In this document: piece after piece, positions 46,254 to 55,661 of the stretch | Position numbering within the stretch: position 1 is the first letter of the stretch | Layout: every line of letters starts with the position of its first letter | Assembly (NCBI RefSeq): GCF_010729895.1 | Contig: NZ_AP022612.1 | Span: forward strand, 3,782,001-3,846,000 | DNA length: 64,000 nt | Direction: 5' to 3' | DNA from: Mycolicibacterium confluentis | GTDB lineage: Bacteria; Actinomycetota; Actinomycetes; Mycobacteriales; Mycobacteriaceae | Made by a program: the position numbers and the translations under genes | Notes under the pieces: model-generated | Told to the model about the DNA's origin: nothing | Seen by the model: only the letters and a program-made list of their open reading frames with translations | The model's database searches: none

Positions 46254-47137
46254 AGCAGATCCTCTTCACTGAGCTGGTCTCGGGGGACGACAATCATCGG
46301 CACGTCCAGCACGCGCAACATCTTGGCTGCTGTGGAACCGAGGAACAACCGGTGGGGTGCACTGAGCCGGCTGGACCCGACCATGATCAGGTCACCGTCA
46401 TGCCATTCCAGCCTTCCGACCGCCTCCTCAACCGAGGACGCGTCCGCCACCGTGGCGGTGATCGGGAAGCCTTCGGGCAGTTCGTTCTTCGCTGACTCCA
46501 GGGTCAGGCGGGCATGGTTGAGCGCGTGTTCCCGGATGGCTTCGCCGTCACCGCGCAGCGACCCGAACACTGGGTCCAGCGCCACCAGCGACGCCAACCG
46601 AAGCGGAGTCCCGGCCGCGGCACAGAAGCGCACCGCAGTCTGCAGCAGCAGGTCCGCGCCGGCCCGTTCGCCGACAGCGCAGGTGACCTCCCGGACGGTG
46701 GCGACCTTGGACTCCCGGATACCGCGCGGTGCGACCGCCACAGGCACGGGTGCGCTGTAGAGGAGTTCGTTGACCACCGAACCCAGCGAGAAGCTGCCGA
46801 CCAGTCCGCCGCCGGCCCCGCCGACCACGAGCGCGTCGGCCTGAAGTCGAACGACCTCGTCGATGAGCCCCTGCGCGAACGAATCCGAGAACAGCCGGTG
46901 CCCTCGGGCCACCACGCCGGGCGGCACCTGCGCGACGGCGTCGGCCAACCATTGATCGGCCTGTTCGGCGACCAGTTGGTCATAGCTGGCCGGCGCCCCG
47001 CCGAGGGCAGGCAGCTTGCCGGGGGGAAGGATCAGGCAGATCTCCAGTTGCGCACCGAGACTGCGCGCCAACCGGATGCCCAGAGCCAGGGCGTCAGCGC
47101 CGCCTGGCGTCGCCAGATAACCGACCACCAACTTCAT
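46250..47137 (-). CDS. Tandem UspA-like protein, permease partner (copy 2)
   Basis: A 295-residue two-domain Usp-like protein starting KLVVGYLATPGGAD, paralogous to the 285-residue protein at 7530-8387. Its second domain ends MVGSSRLSAPHRLFLGSTAAKMLRV, the nucleotide-loop region. ATG 47137 is chosen by homology with the paralogue; the open frame continues upstream without Usp features. It is coupled to the permease downstream by a GTGA overlap. A regulatory role on the transporter is inferred from the repeated pairing. Confidence 0.86.
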   Translation of the reverse strand: MKLVVGYLATPGGADALALGIRLARSLGAQLEICLILPPGKLPALGGAPASYDQLVAEQADQWLADAVAQVPPGVVARGHRLFSDSFAQGLIDEVVRLQADALVVGGAGGGLVGSFSLGSVVNELLYSAPVPVAVAPRGIRESKVATVREVTCAVGERAGADLLLQTAVRFCAAAGTPLRLASLVALDPVFGSLRGDGEAIREHALNHARLTLESAKNELPEGFPITATVADASSVEEAVGRLEWHDGDLIMVGSSRLSAPHRLFLGSTAAKMLRVLDVPMIVVPRDQLSEEDLL

Positions 47138-47269
47138 AGATCCGCCACCACCGATCCCGCACCGAGGTGTTCGGCGCTCGCGGATGTAATCCTGACAACC
47201 CGGACACCGGGGTGTCGCCGGTTCGTTGAAATTGCAGTGCCCGCAGCCACCGTGTGCGATGCTCGCGAC

Positions 47270-47518
47270 ATGCTCACGGTGTTGCGCCGCGTGCTCAACC
47301 ATCGAATCAGCGTCGAACAGCTGATTGAACTCGCGCTGTGGCTGGCGATCCCCTATCTGGTGATCGGCATCGGTTTCACGTTCCTCAATGCCGACCGGGT
47401 CGATCTGTTCGCGAGCCGACTGCAGTATCAGTTGCCCGCCGGGGCCGACCTGATCGCGTTCGGCCACACGACGGCACTGTGGCCCCTGCTCTGGCTGGCT
47501 CCGGACGTCTGTCGCTGA
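47270..47518 (+). CDS. Small membrane protein, hypothetical
   Basis: An 82-residue protein with two hydrophobic stretches (LIELALWLAIPYLVIGIGFTF and the C-terminal HTTALWPLLWLAP) separated by a polar loop. A GATGCT sequence six bases upstream of the ATG would give a leaderless transcript. It lies between the divergent Usp gene and the thioesterase gene. No family or function can be assigned. Confidence 0.65.
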   Translation: MLTVLRRVLNHRISVEQLIELALWLAIPYLVIGIGFTFLNADRVDLFASRLQYQLPAGADLIAFGHTTALWPLLWLAPDVCR

Positions 47519-47560
47519 CCCGGTTGCGCGCCGCGGCGATCGGCATGGCTCTATAGAGGT

Positions 47561-48460
47561 GTGCCGGAGAGACTGAAAGACATCCTGGACCTGTTCGCCC
47601 TCGACGAAGTCAGTAGAGACGGCGTTGGCGGCGGGGCCTTCCTCGGTCCGCAACCCGAGGACGGGATCGAACGGACCCGAGTCTACGGCGGTCAGGTGGC
47701 CGCGCAGGCCATCGCGGCTGCCGGACGCACCGTGACCGACCGCCGTCCGCACAGCCTGCACTTGGCGTTCCTGCGGCCCGGCGATCCGACCCGGCCGCTG
47801 CGGTACGAGGTCACGGCATTGCGGGAGGGCCGGACGTTCTCGACGCGCCGGGTCACCGCCCTGCAGGGCGACGTGGCGGTGATGGAGGCACTGGCGTCCT
47901 TCATCGTCGACATCGACGGCTACGGACACCAGATCCGGATGCCGGATGTGCCTCGCCCCGAACAACTGCCCGCCGTGGAAGATCAACTGCGCAGCCATCT
48001 GGCGAAGACCGGCGGCGACCAGCAGTACGTGTCGTTGATCCGGTTCCGCGTCGCCGAGATGCGGTATGTCGACCCGCCGCCGCGGATCGCGATCGACGAG
48101 CCCACTGGCGATGCGACGGTGAGCCGACTCTGGCTGCGACTGCGGGAGGACCCGCCCGCCGAACTGCTGCTGGACCCCCTGCTGGGGACCTGCATGCTGG
48201 CCTACATCAGCGACTGGACGATCCTGGATCCCCTGCAGGCCGCGATCGGGCGCACCTGGCAGGAGCTGGAGGTGATGGCCTCGGTGGATCACGCCATGTG
48301 GTGGCACCGACCCGTCGACTTCTCCGACTGGCTGCTGTACGACCAGCGCTCCAGCACCGCCGGCGGCGGCCTGGGGTTGGGCAATGGCGCAATCTTCAAC
48401 GCCGACGGTTCCCTGGTCTGTACCGTGACGCAGGAGGGCTTCGTAGGGAGGCGGCGCTGA
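47561..48460 (+). CDS. Acyl-CoA thioesterase II (TesB family)
   Basis: A 299-residue double-hotdog thioesterase. The first hotdog includes RVYGGQVAAQAIAAAGRTV and the second ends in the conserved WLLYDQRSSTAGGGLGLGNG region, with Asp and Gln of the TesB catalytic set. It hydrolyses acyl-CoA to free fatty acid and CoA in the cytoplasm. It starts at GTG 47561. The lpqD-like gene begins immediately after its stop (TGAATG), so the two are in one transcript. Confidence 0.9.
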   Translation: MPERLKDILDLFALDEVSRDGVGGGAFLGPQPEDGIERTRVYGGQVAAQAIAAAGRTVTDRRPHSLHLAFLRPGDPTRPLRYEVTALREGRTFSTRRVTALQGDVAVMEALASFIVDIDGYGHQIRMPDVPRPEQLPAVEDQLRSHLAKTGGDQQYVSLIRFRVAEMRYVDPPPRIAIDEPTGDATVSRLWLRLREDPPAELLLDPLLGTCMLAYISDWTILDPLQAAIGRTWQELEVMASVDHAMWWHRPVDFSDWLLYDQRSSTAGGGLGLGNGAIFNADGSLVCTVTQEGFVGRRR

Positions 48461-49150
48461 ATGAAGGTGCTCGCGTGCGTGATTGCGGTGGTCCTGCTGG
48501 TCGCCGGATGCAGCTCCGGACCCCCAGCGCCCGAGTCGATCACGCTCACCTTTGTTCGACACGCCCAGTCGCAGGGCAACGCGTCAGGTCTCATCGACAG
48601 TTCGGTACCCGGCCCCGATCTCAGCGAAGAGGGCCGCAGTCAGGCCCAAGCCGCCGCAGATGAATTGCGCGACAAGGATTTCGACGGAATTTACGCCTCG
48701 GACATGGTGCGCACGCAGCAGACCGCCGCGCCGCTGGCCGCCGACCTGAACGAGCAGGTGGAGGTGTTGCCGGGCCTGCGTGAGATCGAGGCCGGGTGGT
48801 TCGAGGGCACTTCAGAGGCAACCGCGGCCGAGACGTATTTCCTGGCCCCGGTGCAGTGGCTGGACGGCAATCTCGCCGTCGCGATCCCCGGTTCGATCAC
48901 CGGTAAGGAGTTCAACGATCGGTTCACGGCCGCGGTCGCCGAGATCTACGACAGCGGCGACAAGAATCCGGTGGCCTTCGCACACGCCGGGTCGATCATG
49001 CTGTGGACACTGCTGAACGTGCAGAACCCCAACGACAGCCTGCTGCGGACCCGACCGCTGCCCAACACCGGCCGAGTGGTGGTCGAGGGCAACCCCATGA
49101 CCGGGTGGCGGCTGGTCAACTGGGACGGGATCACCGACTTCGGAGCCTAG
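48461..49150 (+). CDS. lpqD: Histidine phosphatase-family lipoprotein (LpqD)
   Basis: A 229-residue lipoprotein with lipobox LVAGC (lipidated Cys17) and a phosphoglycerate mutase-type histidine phosphatase domain. The catalytic RHG variant is VRHAQSQGN, the proton donor Glu lies in REIEAGWFEG and the second His in AFAHAGSIM. It is exported and membrane-attached, probably dephosphorylating a cell-envelope or extracellular compound. It matches Rv3390 in order, followed by acrA1. Confidence 0.92.
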   Translation: MKVLACVIAVVLLVAGCSSGPPAPESITLTFVRHAQSQGNASGLIDSSVPGPDLSEEGRSQAQAAADELRDKDFDGIYASDMVRTQQTAAPLAADLNEQVEVLPGLREIEAGWFEGTSEATAAETYFLAPVQWLDGNLAVAIPGSITGKEFNDRFTAAVAEIYDSGDKNPVAFAHAGSIMLWTLLNVQNPNDSLLRTRPLPNTGRVVVEGNPMTGWRLVNWDGITDFGA

Positions 49151-49201
49151 GACTGTCAACATTCATTGACAGACGTGTTGTGACGCGCCACGATGCACTG
49201 C

Positions 49202-51202
49202 ATGAACTATGTCGTTACCGGCGGTACCGGGTTCATCGGGCGACGCGTCGTGACCAGACTGCTGGCCTCCGATCCGACGGCCCAGGTGTGGGTGCTGGTG
49301 CGCCGCGAATCGCTGTCGAGATTCGAACGACTGGCCATCGACTGGGGTGAGCGTGCCCACGCCCTCGTCGGCGACCTCACCGCGCCCGACCTCGGCCTGA
49401 ACGCCGAGTCGTGCGCCGAACTCGGGCAGATCGACCACGTCGTGCACTGCGGAGCGATCTACGACATCGCCGCGTCCGACGCACACCAACGCGGCGCCAA
49501 CGTCGACGGCACCCGTGAGGTCATCGCGCTGACCCAGCGCCTCGGCGCTATCCTGCACCACGTGTCCTCGATCGCGGTGGCCGGGGACTTCAACGGAGTG
49601 TTCACCGAATCGGACTTCTCCGTCGGCCAGAATCTGCCCACGGCCTATCACCAGACCAAGTTCGAGGCCGAGCAGTTGGTGCGCAAGGCCGACGGCCTGC
49701 GCTTCCGGGTCTATCGCCCGGCGGTCGTGGTCGGCGACTCGACCACAGGCGAGATGGACAAGATCGACGGTCCCTATCACTTCTTCGGCGTGCTTTCCAG
49801 GCTCGCGGCGCTGCCCCGGTTCACCCCGATGGCCCTGCCCAACACCGGACGGACCAACATCGTGCCGGTCGACTACGTGGCCGACGCCCTGGTGGCCCTG
49901 CTGCACGCCGAGGTCACCGACGGCACTGAGAACGGCACGACGTTCCACCTGACCGCGCCCAAGTCGATCGGCCTGCGCGGGATCTACCGCGCACTGGCTC
50001 CTGCCGCCGGACTGCCGCCGCTTCGCGCCTCGCTGCCGCGCGCGGTCGCCGCCCCGGTGTTGCACGCCCGGGGTGTGGCCAAGGCCTGGCGAAACATGGT
50101 CGCCGCGCAGTTGGGGGTGCCCCCGGCGGTGCTCGACGTCATCGACCTGCCCACGACGTTCACCTCCGACAACACTCGGGAGGCATTGCGCGGCAGCGGA
50201 ATCGACGTGCCCGAGTTCGCCGACTACGCCCCTGCCCTGTGGCGGTACTGGGCCGCGAACCTGGACCCGGACCGGGCCAGACGCATCGACGCCGACGCGC
50301 CCCTGGCCGGGCGCCACGTCGTCATCACGGGTGCCTCAAGCGGTATCGGACGCGCCTCGGCGATCGCGGTGGCGGGCCGCGGCGCCACGGTGTTCGCGGT
50401 GGCGCGCAACGGCGAGGCCCTCGACGACCTGGTCTCCGAGATCCGGGCCGCGGGCGGGCAGGCCCACGCCTTCACCTGTGACGTCACGGATTCGGCGTCC
50501 GTGGATGCCTGCGTGAAGGACATCCTCGCCACGTTCGGCCACGTCGACTACCTGGTGAACAACGCGGGTCGCTCCATCCGGCGCTCGGTCACGGCGTCCA
50601 CCGATCGGCTCCACGACTACGAGAGGGTGATGGCGGTCAACTACTTCGGCGCCGTGCGCATGGTGCTCGCACTGCTGCCGCACTGGCGCGAGCGTCACTT
50701 CGGCCACGTGGTCAACGTCTCGAGTGCCGGAGTGCAGGCGTCGACCCCGCGGTACTCGGCCTACCTGCCGAGCAAGGCCGCGCTCGATGCGTTCGCCGAC
50801 GTGGTGTCGACCGAGACACTGTCGGACCACATCACCTTCACCACGATCCACATGCCGCTGGTGCAGACTCCGATGATCGCGCCGTCGAAGCGGTTGAACC
50901 CCGTGCCGGCGATCAGCGCAGAACACGCCGCGGCCATGGTCGTGCGCGGCCTGGTGGAGAAACCCGTGCGGATCGACACGCCACTGGGCACCCTGGCGGA
51001 CGCGGGCCTGTACTTCACACCGCGGTTGAGTCGACGTGTGCTGCACCAGCTTTACCTGGGCTTCCCCGATTCGGCCGCGGCCCGAGGGGTGGCCCCCACC
51101 CGCGATAGACCGCCAGCCCGCCCGGCCCGCGCACTGCCCCTGCCGCGGGTGCCCCGTCCGGTCAAGCGGGCCGTGCGACTCGTGCCCGGCGTGCACTGGT
51201 GA
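49202..51202 (+). CDS. acrA1: Two-domain fatty acyl-CoA reductase/SDR fusion (AcrA1)
   Basis: A 666-residue fusion. The N-terminal extended-SDR domain (about 1-360; GGTGFIGRRVV, YHQTK) is of the thioester reductase type that reduces acyl-CoA. The C-terminal classical SDR (about 365-640; GASSGIGRAS, NNAGRSI, YLPSK) would reduce the aldehyde. The tail is Pro/Arg-rich. It is equivalent to Rv3391. The ATG at 49202 fits the MNYVVTGG start; an ATG at 49193 would add three residues. The cmaA1 gene that normally sits downstream in slow growers is absent. Confidence 0.92.
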   Translation: MNYVVTGGTGFIGRRVVTRLLASDPTAQVWVLVRRESLSRFERLAIDWGERAHALVGDLTAPDLGLNAESCAELGQIDHVVHCGAIYDIAASDAHQRGANVDGTREVIALTQRLGAILHHVSSIAVAGDFNGVFTESDFSVGQNLPTAYHQTKFEAEQLVRKADGLRFRVYRPAVVVGDSTTGEMDKIDGPYHFFGVLSRLAALPRFTPMALPNTGRTNIVPVDYVADALVALLHAEVTDGTENGTTFHLTAPKSIGLRGIYRALAPAAGLPPLRASLPRAVAAPVLHARGVAKAWRNMVAAQLGVPPAVLDVIDLPTTFTSDNTREALRGSGIDVPEFADYAPALWRYWAANLDPDRARRIDADAPLAGRHVVITGASSGIGRASAIAVAGRGATVFAVARNGEALDDLVSEIRAAGGQAHAFTCDVTDSASVDACVKDILATFGHVDYLVNNAGRSIRRSVTASTDRLHDYERVMAVNYFGAVRMVLALLPHWRERHFGHVVNVSSAGVQASTPRYSAYLPSKAALDAFADVVSTETLSDHITFTTIHMPLVQTPMIAPSKRLNPVPAISAEHAAAMVVRGLVEKPVRIDTPLGTLADAGLYFTPRLSRRVLHQLYLGFPDSAAARGVAPTRDRPPARPARALPLPRVPRPVKRAVRLVPGVHW

Positions 51203-51412
51203 CCGGCCCGATCGCACTGGCGTACCTGTTGGCCAGCTGCGAGGCGAACTCATCGGTGATCTGCCCGACCTCGAACCGGGGGGCCCTAATACCCTAGCGG
51301 TGTGGTCCGGACGGCCCTGTCTGGGCACGCAGGGACGGATCACCATCGAGGCATGCCGAACAGCAGACCCCTCCGCCCGCACGGTGCATATGCACGAGAG
51401 CTCGGTCAAACG

Positions 51413-52525
51413 ATGCAGCCAGAACAGTTCAGGCCGTTGATGACCGCCAAGGGTCCGTTTGTGTCGGTGTACATCGACGACTCGCGGGACGTCACCGACG
51501 CGGAGGCACAGTTGGCGGCGATGTGGCGTGATCTGCGTACGCATCTCGAGCGTGGGGGCGCCGACTCGGAGGTCATCACCTCTCTGGAACAGGTGATTCT
51601 GAACGGCCGGCCGGCGGTGGGCCATCAGGGGCGTGCGGTGATCGCGACGCACGAGGGAATCCTGCTCGAGCAGCATCTCAAGACACCACCGTCGTCCACC
51701 CTGCTCCGCATCTCCGAGTACCCCTATCTGCTGCCGCTGCTGGACCTCGGAAGCCCCCCGCCGACCTATCTGCTTGCCTCCGTTGACCGCGAGGGCGCGG
51801 ACATCACGGTCCGCCAGGGGGGCAACGTCCGGAAGGAGAACGTCGAGGGGGACGGCTATCCGGTGCACAAACCCGCCTCGGCCGGGCGGGGCGAGTACGG
51901 CGACAGGCAACACACCACCGACGAAGCCGTCCGGACCAATGTCCGCGCGGTCGCGGCCCGCATCGTCGAGCTGGCCGACCAGACCGGTCCAGAGGTCGTG
52001 TTCGTGTGCGGGACGGTGCGGTCTCGCGGCGATGTGGTTTCCGAACTGCCGAAACGAGTGGCGGAGCGGGTCTGCCAGCTGGGGGCGGGCGCCCTTGGCC
52101 ACCGCGTCCGCGAATCGGAGGTCGCGGGGCTCATCGATGACGATTACCAGCGCCGCCGGGTCGCCGAGGGCGCCGAGATCATCGACCGCGTGTGGGCCGA
52201 GAAGGGACGGGGTTCGGAACTGCTCGCAGAGGGGATTCGGCAGGTGTGCACGGCACTGCGATCCGGCTATGTCGACACCCTGGTGATCGGCGATCTCGCC
52301 GATGCGACGGTGCTCACGGGCGACGGGCGGACCACGGTCGCCCCCGATGCCGACACACTGTCCGAACTGGGGGAAGCCCCACGGGGGGTGGCGCGGGCCG
52401 ATGAGGTGCTGCCGTTCGCGGCCCTGAGCCTGGGGGCGAACGTGGTCCGCCTTTCCCATCTCGATGTCACCGATGGGATTGCCGCCCTGCTGCGCTATGC
52501 CGTCACCGTTCCACCGGCAGAGTGA
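51413..52525 (+). CDS. baeRF-type protein (Rv2629-like)
   Basis: A 370-residue protein of the bacterial archaeo-eukaryotic release factor-like (baeRF) group. GPFVSVYIDDSRDV is at the N-terminus, GYPVHKPASAGRGEYGD in the middle, and VDTLVIGDLADATVLTGDG in the C-terminal L7Ae-like part. It closely resembles DosR-regulated Rv2629. A ribosome-rescue or hibernation role is inferred from fold family only. ATG 51413 gives the same N-terminal length as Rv2629; the open frame extends upstream without similarity. The PPOX-type gene follows 18 bases later. Confidence 0.88.
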   Translation: MQPEQFRPLMTAKGPFVSVYIDDSRDVTDAEAQLAAMWRDLRTHLERGGADSEVITSLEQVILNGRPAVGHQGRAVIATHEGILLEQHLKTPPSSTLLRISEYPYLLPLLDLGSPPPTYLLASVDREGADITVRQGGNVRKENVEGDGYPVHKPASAGRGEYGDRQHTTDEAVRTNVRAVAARIVELADQTGPEVVFVCGTVRSRGDVVSELPKRVAERVCQLGAGALGHRVRESEVAGLIDDDYQRRRVAEGAEIIDRVWAEKGRGSELLAEGIRQVCTALRSGYVDTLVIGDLADATVLTGDGRTTVAPDADTLSELGEAPRGVARADEVLPFAALSLGANVVRLSHLDVTDGIAALLRYAVTVPPAE

Positions 52526-52543
52526 GCGAAGGGATCCGTACCG

Positions 52544-52972
52544 ATGCTCGGCGAACTCACCCCCGCGCAGATCGAGGAACTTCTGGGAGCAGAGGTCGTC
52601 GGGCGTATCGGTTGTATCGACGCCGGGCGGCCCTATGTGGTGCCCGTCTGCTACGTGTATGACGACGGTGCGGTCTACGGCCACACCACCGAGGGCCGGA
52701 AACTGCAGGCTATGCGCGCCGACCCCGACGTATGTTTCGAGGTCGAGCAGGTCGAGGACGTGACACGCTGGCGCAGTGTCGTCGGGTGGGGCCGGTTCGA
52801 GGAGTTGGACGGCGCCGCCGCCGAAGAGGGTCTGCGCCTGCTCTTCGACCGGTTGATGCCGCTGCTGCGTCCGGGCGGGGCGGAGGCGCCGCCGGACCAC
52901 ACCGGATTTCTGCACGCGGCGGTGTTCCGCATCCGCCTCGATGAGTTGACGGGGCGGTTCGAAGGCCCCTGA
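52544..52972 (+). CDS. Pyridoxamine 5'-phosphate oxidase-fold flavoprotein
   Basis: A 142-residue split-barrel protein (LGAEVVGRIGCIDAGRPYVVPVCYVYDD, then HTTEGRKLQAMRADPDVCFEVEQV) of the PPOX/FMN-binding family often found with mycobacterial stress genes. GAAGGGATC upstream of the ATG is a weak ribosome site. It probably binds FMN or F420; the substrate is unknown. It forms a likely two-gene operon with the Rv2629-like gene. Confidence 0.86.
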   Translation: MLGELTPAQIEELLGAEVVGRIGCIDAGRPYVVPVCYVYDDGAVYGHTTEGRKLQAMRADPDVCFEVEQVEDVTRWRSVVGWGRFEELDGAAAEEGLRLLFDRLMPLLRPGGAEAPPDHTGFLHAAVFRIRLDELTGRFEGP

Positions 52973-53023
52973 GCCCCGCGCACGCCCGGTGTGCGTGGGC
53001 GAGGCGGCCGATAACATGGACCG

Positions 53024-54067
53024 ATGCCCACCGTCTTCGCCGATGTGGACACCGGCGTCGACGACGCCTTCGCCTTGGCGTATCTGCTGGCCAGTCCCGA
53101 CGTCGACCTCGTCGGCATCGCCTCGACGGCGGGAAACACTGGTGTGCAGCAGGTCTGTCGGAACAACCTGGCCCTGCTGGAGTTGTGTGGAGCCACCGGC
53201 ATCCCAGTCTCGGTGGGTTCGGCACTGCCCCTGAGTATTCCGCTGCGCACGGCGGAGGACACGCACGGCCCTACCGGTCTGGGCTACGCCGAGTTGCCCG
53301 CTCCAACAACGCAACCCAGCGGCTTCGACGCCGCGGAGGCATGGATTTCCGCGGCCCACGCACACCCCGGCGAACTCATCGGCCTGGCCACCGGGCCGAT
53401 GACCAACCTGGCACTGGCGCTGCGAGCCGATCCCGAACTGCCGCGCCTGCTGCGCCGGCTGGTCATCATGGGCGGGTCTTTCGAGTACCGCGGCAACACC
53501 ACACCGGTGTCCGAGTGGAACATCGCGGTGGATCCCGAGGCCGCCGCGGAGGTGTTCGCGGCGTTCGGCGCCCAGTCCGGTGCACTGCCGCTGGTCTGCG
53601 GCCTGAACGTCACCGAGAGCATCATGGCCACCCCGCAGATCTTGGCCCGCCTGGCCGATGCCGCGGGATCCCCGACGACGGAGATGAGTCCGCAGGATGT
53701 GCGGGGCACACGGTCGACGGCCACCAACCCGCTGATCCGCGTGCTCGAGGACGCGATGCGGTTCTACTTCGAGTTCCATTTCGATCAGGGCGAGGGCTAC
53801 CTGGCGCATCTGCACGACCCCTTCGCGGCGGCCGTGGCGCTGGACCCGAGCCTGGTGCGCACACGCTCCGCGACCGTCGACGTGGAACTGCACGGCACGT
53901 TGACCCGCGGTATGACGGTCGCCGACTTCGGTGCGCACTGGAATCGGCCACCCAACGCCGCGATCGTCGTGGGCGGGACACCGCAGCAGTCCGCACCGCT
54001 GGCCGACGTGTTCTTCGAGCGTTACATCGCCCGCGTGGCACCGTTCGCGCGCCGGCTGGCCAGCTAG
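53024..54067 (+). CDS. iunH: Inosine-uridine preferring nucleoside hydrolase
   Basis: A 347-residue nucleoside hydrolase that cleaves the N-glycosidic bond of ribonucleosides for base salvage. The calcium-binding signature DVDTGVDDAFALAY is at the N-terminus, with GLATGPMTNLALAL, EWNIAVDPEAA and the active-site His segment LHDPFAAAVALDP. It is equivalent to Rv3393. TAACAT at 53012-53017 lies six bases before the ATG, giving a leaderless start. It is convergent with imuB, six bases away. Confidence 0.94.
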   Translation: MPTVFADVDTGVDDAFALAYLLASPDVDLVGIASTAGNTGVQQVCRNNLALLELCGATGIPVSVGSALPLSIPLRTAEDTHGPTGLGYAELPAPTTQPSGFDAAEAWISAAHAHPGELIGLATGPMTNLALALRADPELPRLLRRLVIMGGSFEYRGNTTPVSEWNIAVDPEAAAEVFAAFGAQSGALPLVCGLNVTESIMATPQILARLADAAGSPTTEMSPQDVRGTRSTATNPLIRVLEDAMRFYFEFHFDQGEGYLAHLHDPFAAAVALDPSLVRTRSATVDVELHGTLTRGMTVADFGAHWNRPPNAAIVVGGTPQQSAPLADVFFERYIARVAPFARRLAS

Positions 54068-54073
54068 ACCCGG

Positions 54074-55660
54074 CTACTCGTAGACCCCCTCCACATACCA
54101 ACGACGCTTCCGATAACACAGCAGCAGCGCTGGACCGGACTCCGTCGCCGACGAACCGTCCTCCAGAAGCACCTGGGCCCGTGCGGTGCGACCGGGGGCG
54201 TCCTGATCCCACCAGCGTTCATCGACCGGCCACGGCCCCGTCCACCAGCGCAACCGCCCGCAGTGCTCGCGGTGCGGGGCGTCGAGCCGGGCCGGCTCGG
54301 CCGAGAACAGCCCCCGGGATGTCACACGCACCGAATTCCCCTGCTCATCAAGGAGTTCTACCGGGTCGTCGAGAAGCACCGCGGGCGCGGGCTCCGGCAG
54401 CGACCCCGGCCACGGCCGATCCGGGTCGGCCCGCGGCACCAGTTCATCACCGAGCGGGGTGAAGGTGATGCGTTCGGAGGGGCCGCGCCCGCCGCTGAGC
54501 ACCGGCACCTGCACCGCCTCCGGGCCCAGCAGACCCTGAACCCGGACCAGTGCGCGACGGGCGCGCAGCCGATCCTCGTCACCGACACCGCCCCACAACG
54601 GCAACTGCAGCGCCCCGGCGGAGACCACTTCGACTGGGTGCAGACGCAGCACCACGATCGGGCCGCTGGGCCGGTCGGCGGCATGCCGCCGGTTGAGCCA
54701 GCCGTCCAACTGCCAGCGGATCCGGTCCGCGGTGGCATCCTCGGTCAACGGTTCGGCGCATCGCCACACCCGGGTCAGTTCTTCGCCGTTGCTGGTGACG
54801 GCGTGGATGGCCAACCGCGTGCAGCCCACACCCGCCGACTCCAGGCTCCTGTGCAGCTGACCCGCGAGCGTGCGACCCGCGAACGCGGCGGCGTCCACCC
54901 TGTCGATGGGCGGGTCACAGTCCAGCACGGCGTCCCGCTCGGGCGGCAGCTCACGACCGGAGGGGCCACGGACCTCCTCGGCGCGCACCATCCGGTGCGC
55001 GGCCACCGCATCCGCACCGAACCGCGACGACACATCCGTACGCGGCAGTGCGGCGAACTGGCCGAAACTGCGAATACCCAACCGCCACAACAGATCAGCC
55101 AGGTCCTCCCGCCCCGGGGCGGACAGGCTCGGCTCGGCGGCCAGCTGCCGGATCGACAACGTGGACAGGAAGTCGGCGTCCTCCCCCGGCGCCACGACAC
55201 GCCCTGCCCGCGCCGCGAACACCGCGGAGGCCAACTGGTCGGCCACCCCCACCTGACATTCGGCACCCGCGGCGGCCACCGCATCCACCAACCGTTCCCC
55301 GGCGGCCTGTTCGGACCCGAAGTACTTCGCGGCGCCCCGCACCGAGAGCACCAGCAGACCCGGTCGCAGCACTTCGGCCCGCGGTACCAGGTCATCGACG
55401 GCAGCGATGACCGACTCGAAGAACCTGGCATCCCGGGCCGGGTCTGCCGCCACCACGGCAAGCTGCGGACACCGAGCCTGCGCCTCGCGGCGCCGCAGGC
55501 CCCGCCGAACCCCGGCGGCACGGGCCGCCGAGGAGCACGCGACCACCCGATTGGCCAGCGTCACCGCCACCGGCGCCGTGGCGGGAAGCCCCATGGCCTG
55601 CGCCGCCGCGACGGCGGGCCAGTCCATGCACCACAGCGCCAGAACCCTCGAGTGCGTCAT
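54074..55660 (-). CDS. imuB: ImuB, catalytically inactive Y-family polymerase hub
   Basis: A 528-residue Y-family-like protein that bridges ImuA', DnaE2 and the sliding clamp. The N-terminal VLALWCMDWPAVAA has lost the metal-binding DxD/E acids of active Y polymerases. The beta-clamp-binding motif QLPLWG is present at residues 352-357, the same position reported for the M. tuberculosis protein. The C-terminal part contains the Zn-less RecA-NT-like region. It begins one base after the imuA' stop. Equivalent to Rv3394c. Confidence 0.95.
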   Translation of the reverse strand: MTHSRVLALWCMDWPAVAAAQAMGLPATAPVAVTLANRVVACSSAARAAGVRRGLRRREAQARCPQLAVVAADPARDARFFESVIAAVDDLVPRAEVLRPGLLVLSVRGAAKYFGSEQAAGERLVDAVAAAGAECQVGVADQLASAVFAARAGRVVAPGEDADFLSTLSIRQLAAEPSLSAPGREDLADLLWRLGIRSFGQFAALPRTDVSSRFGADAVAAHRMVRAEEVRGPSGRELPPERDAVLDCDPPIDRVDAAAFAGRTLAGQLHRSLESAGVGCTRLAIHAVTSNGEELTRVWRCAEPLTEDATADRIRWQLDGWLNRRHAADRPSGPIVVLRLHPVEVVSAGALQLPLWGGVGDEDRLRARRALVRVQGLLGPEAVQVPVLSGGRGPSERITFTPLGDELVPRADPDRPWPGSLPEPAPAVLLDDPVELLDEQGNSVRVTSRGLFSAEPARLDAPHREHCGRLRWWTGPWPVDERWWDQDAPGRTARAQVLLEDGSSATESGPALLLCYRKRRWYVEGVYE

Positions 55661-55661
55661 T

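Noticed and set aside
51285..51310. Possible DosR box GGGGGGCCCTAATACCC upstream of the Rv2629-like gene
   Set aside because: It fits the 20-base consensus at only about 12 positions and lies over 100 bases from the start; too weak.
50336..53938. A 1200-codon minus-strand open frame
   Set aside because: It runs antisense through acrA1, the baeRF gene, the PPOX gene and iunH, all of which have clear family motifs. The minus-strand translation has none.
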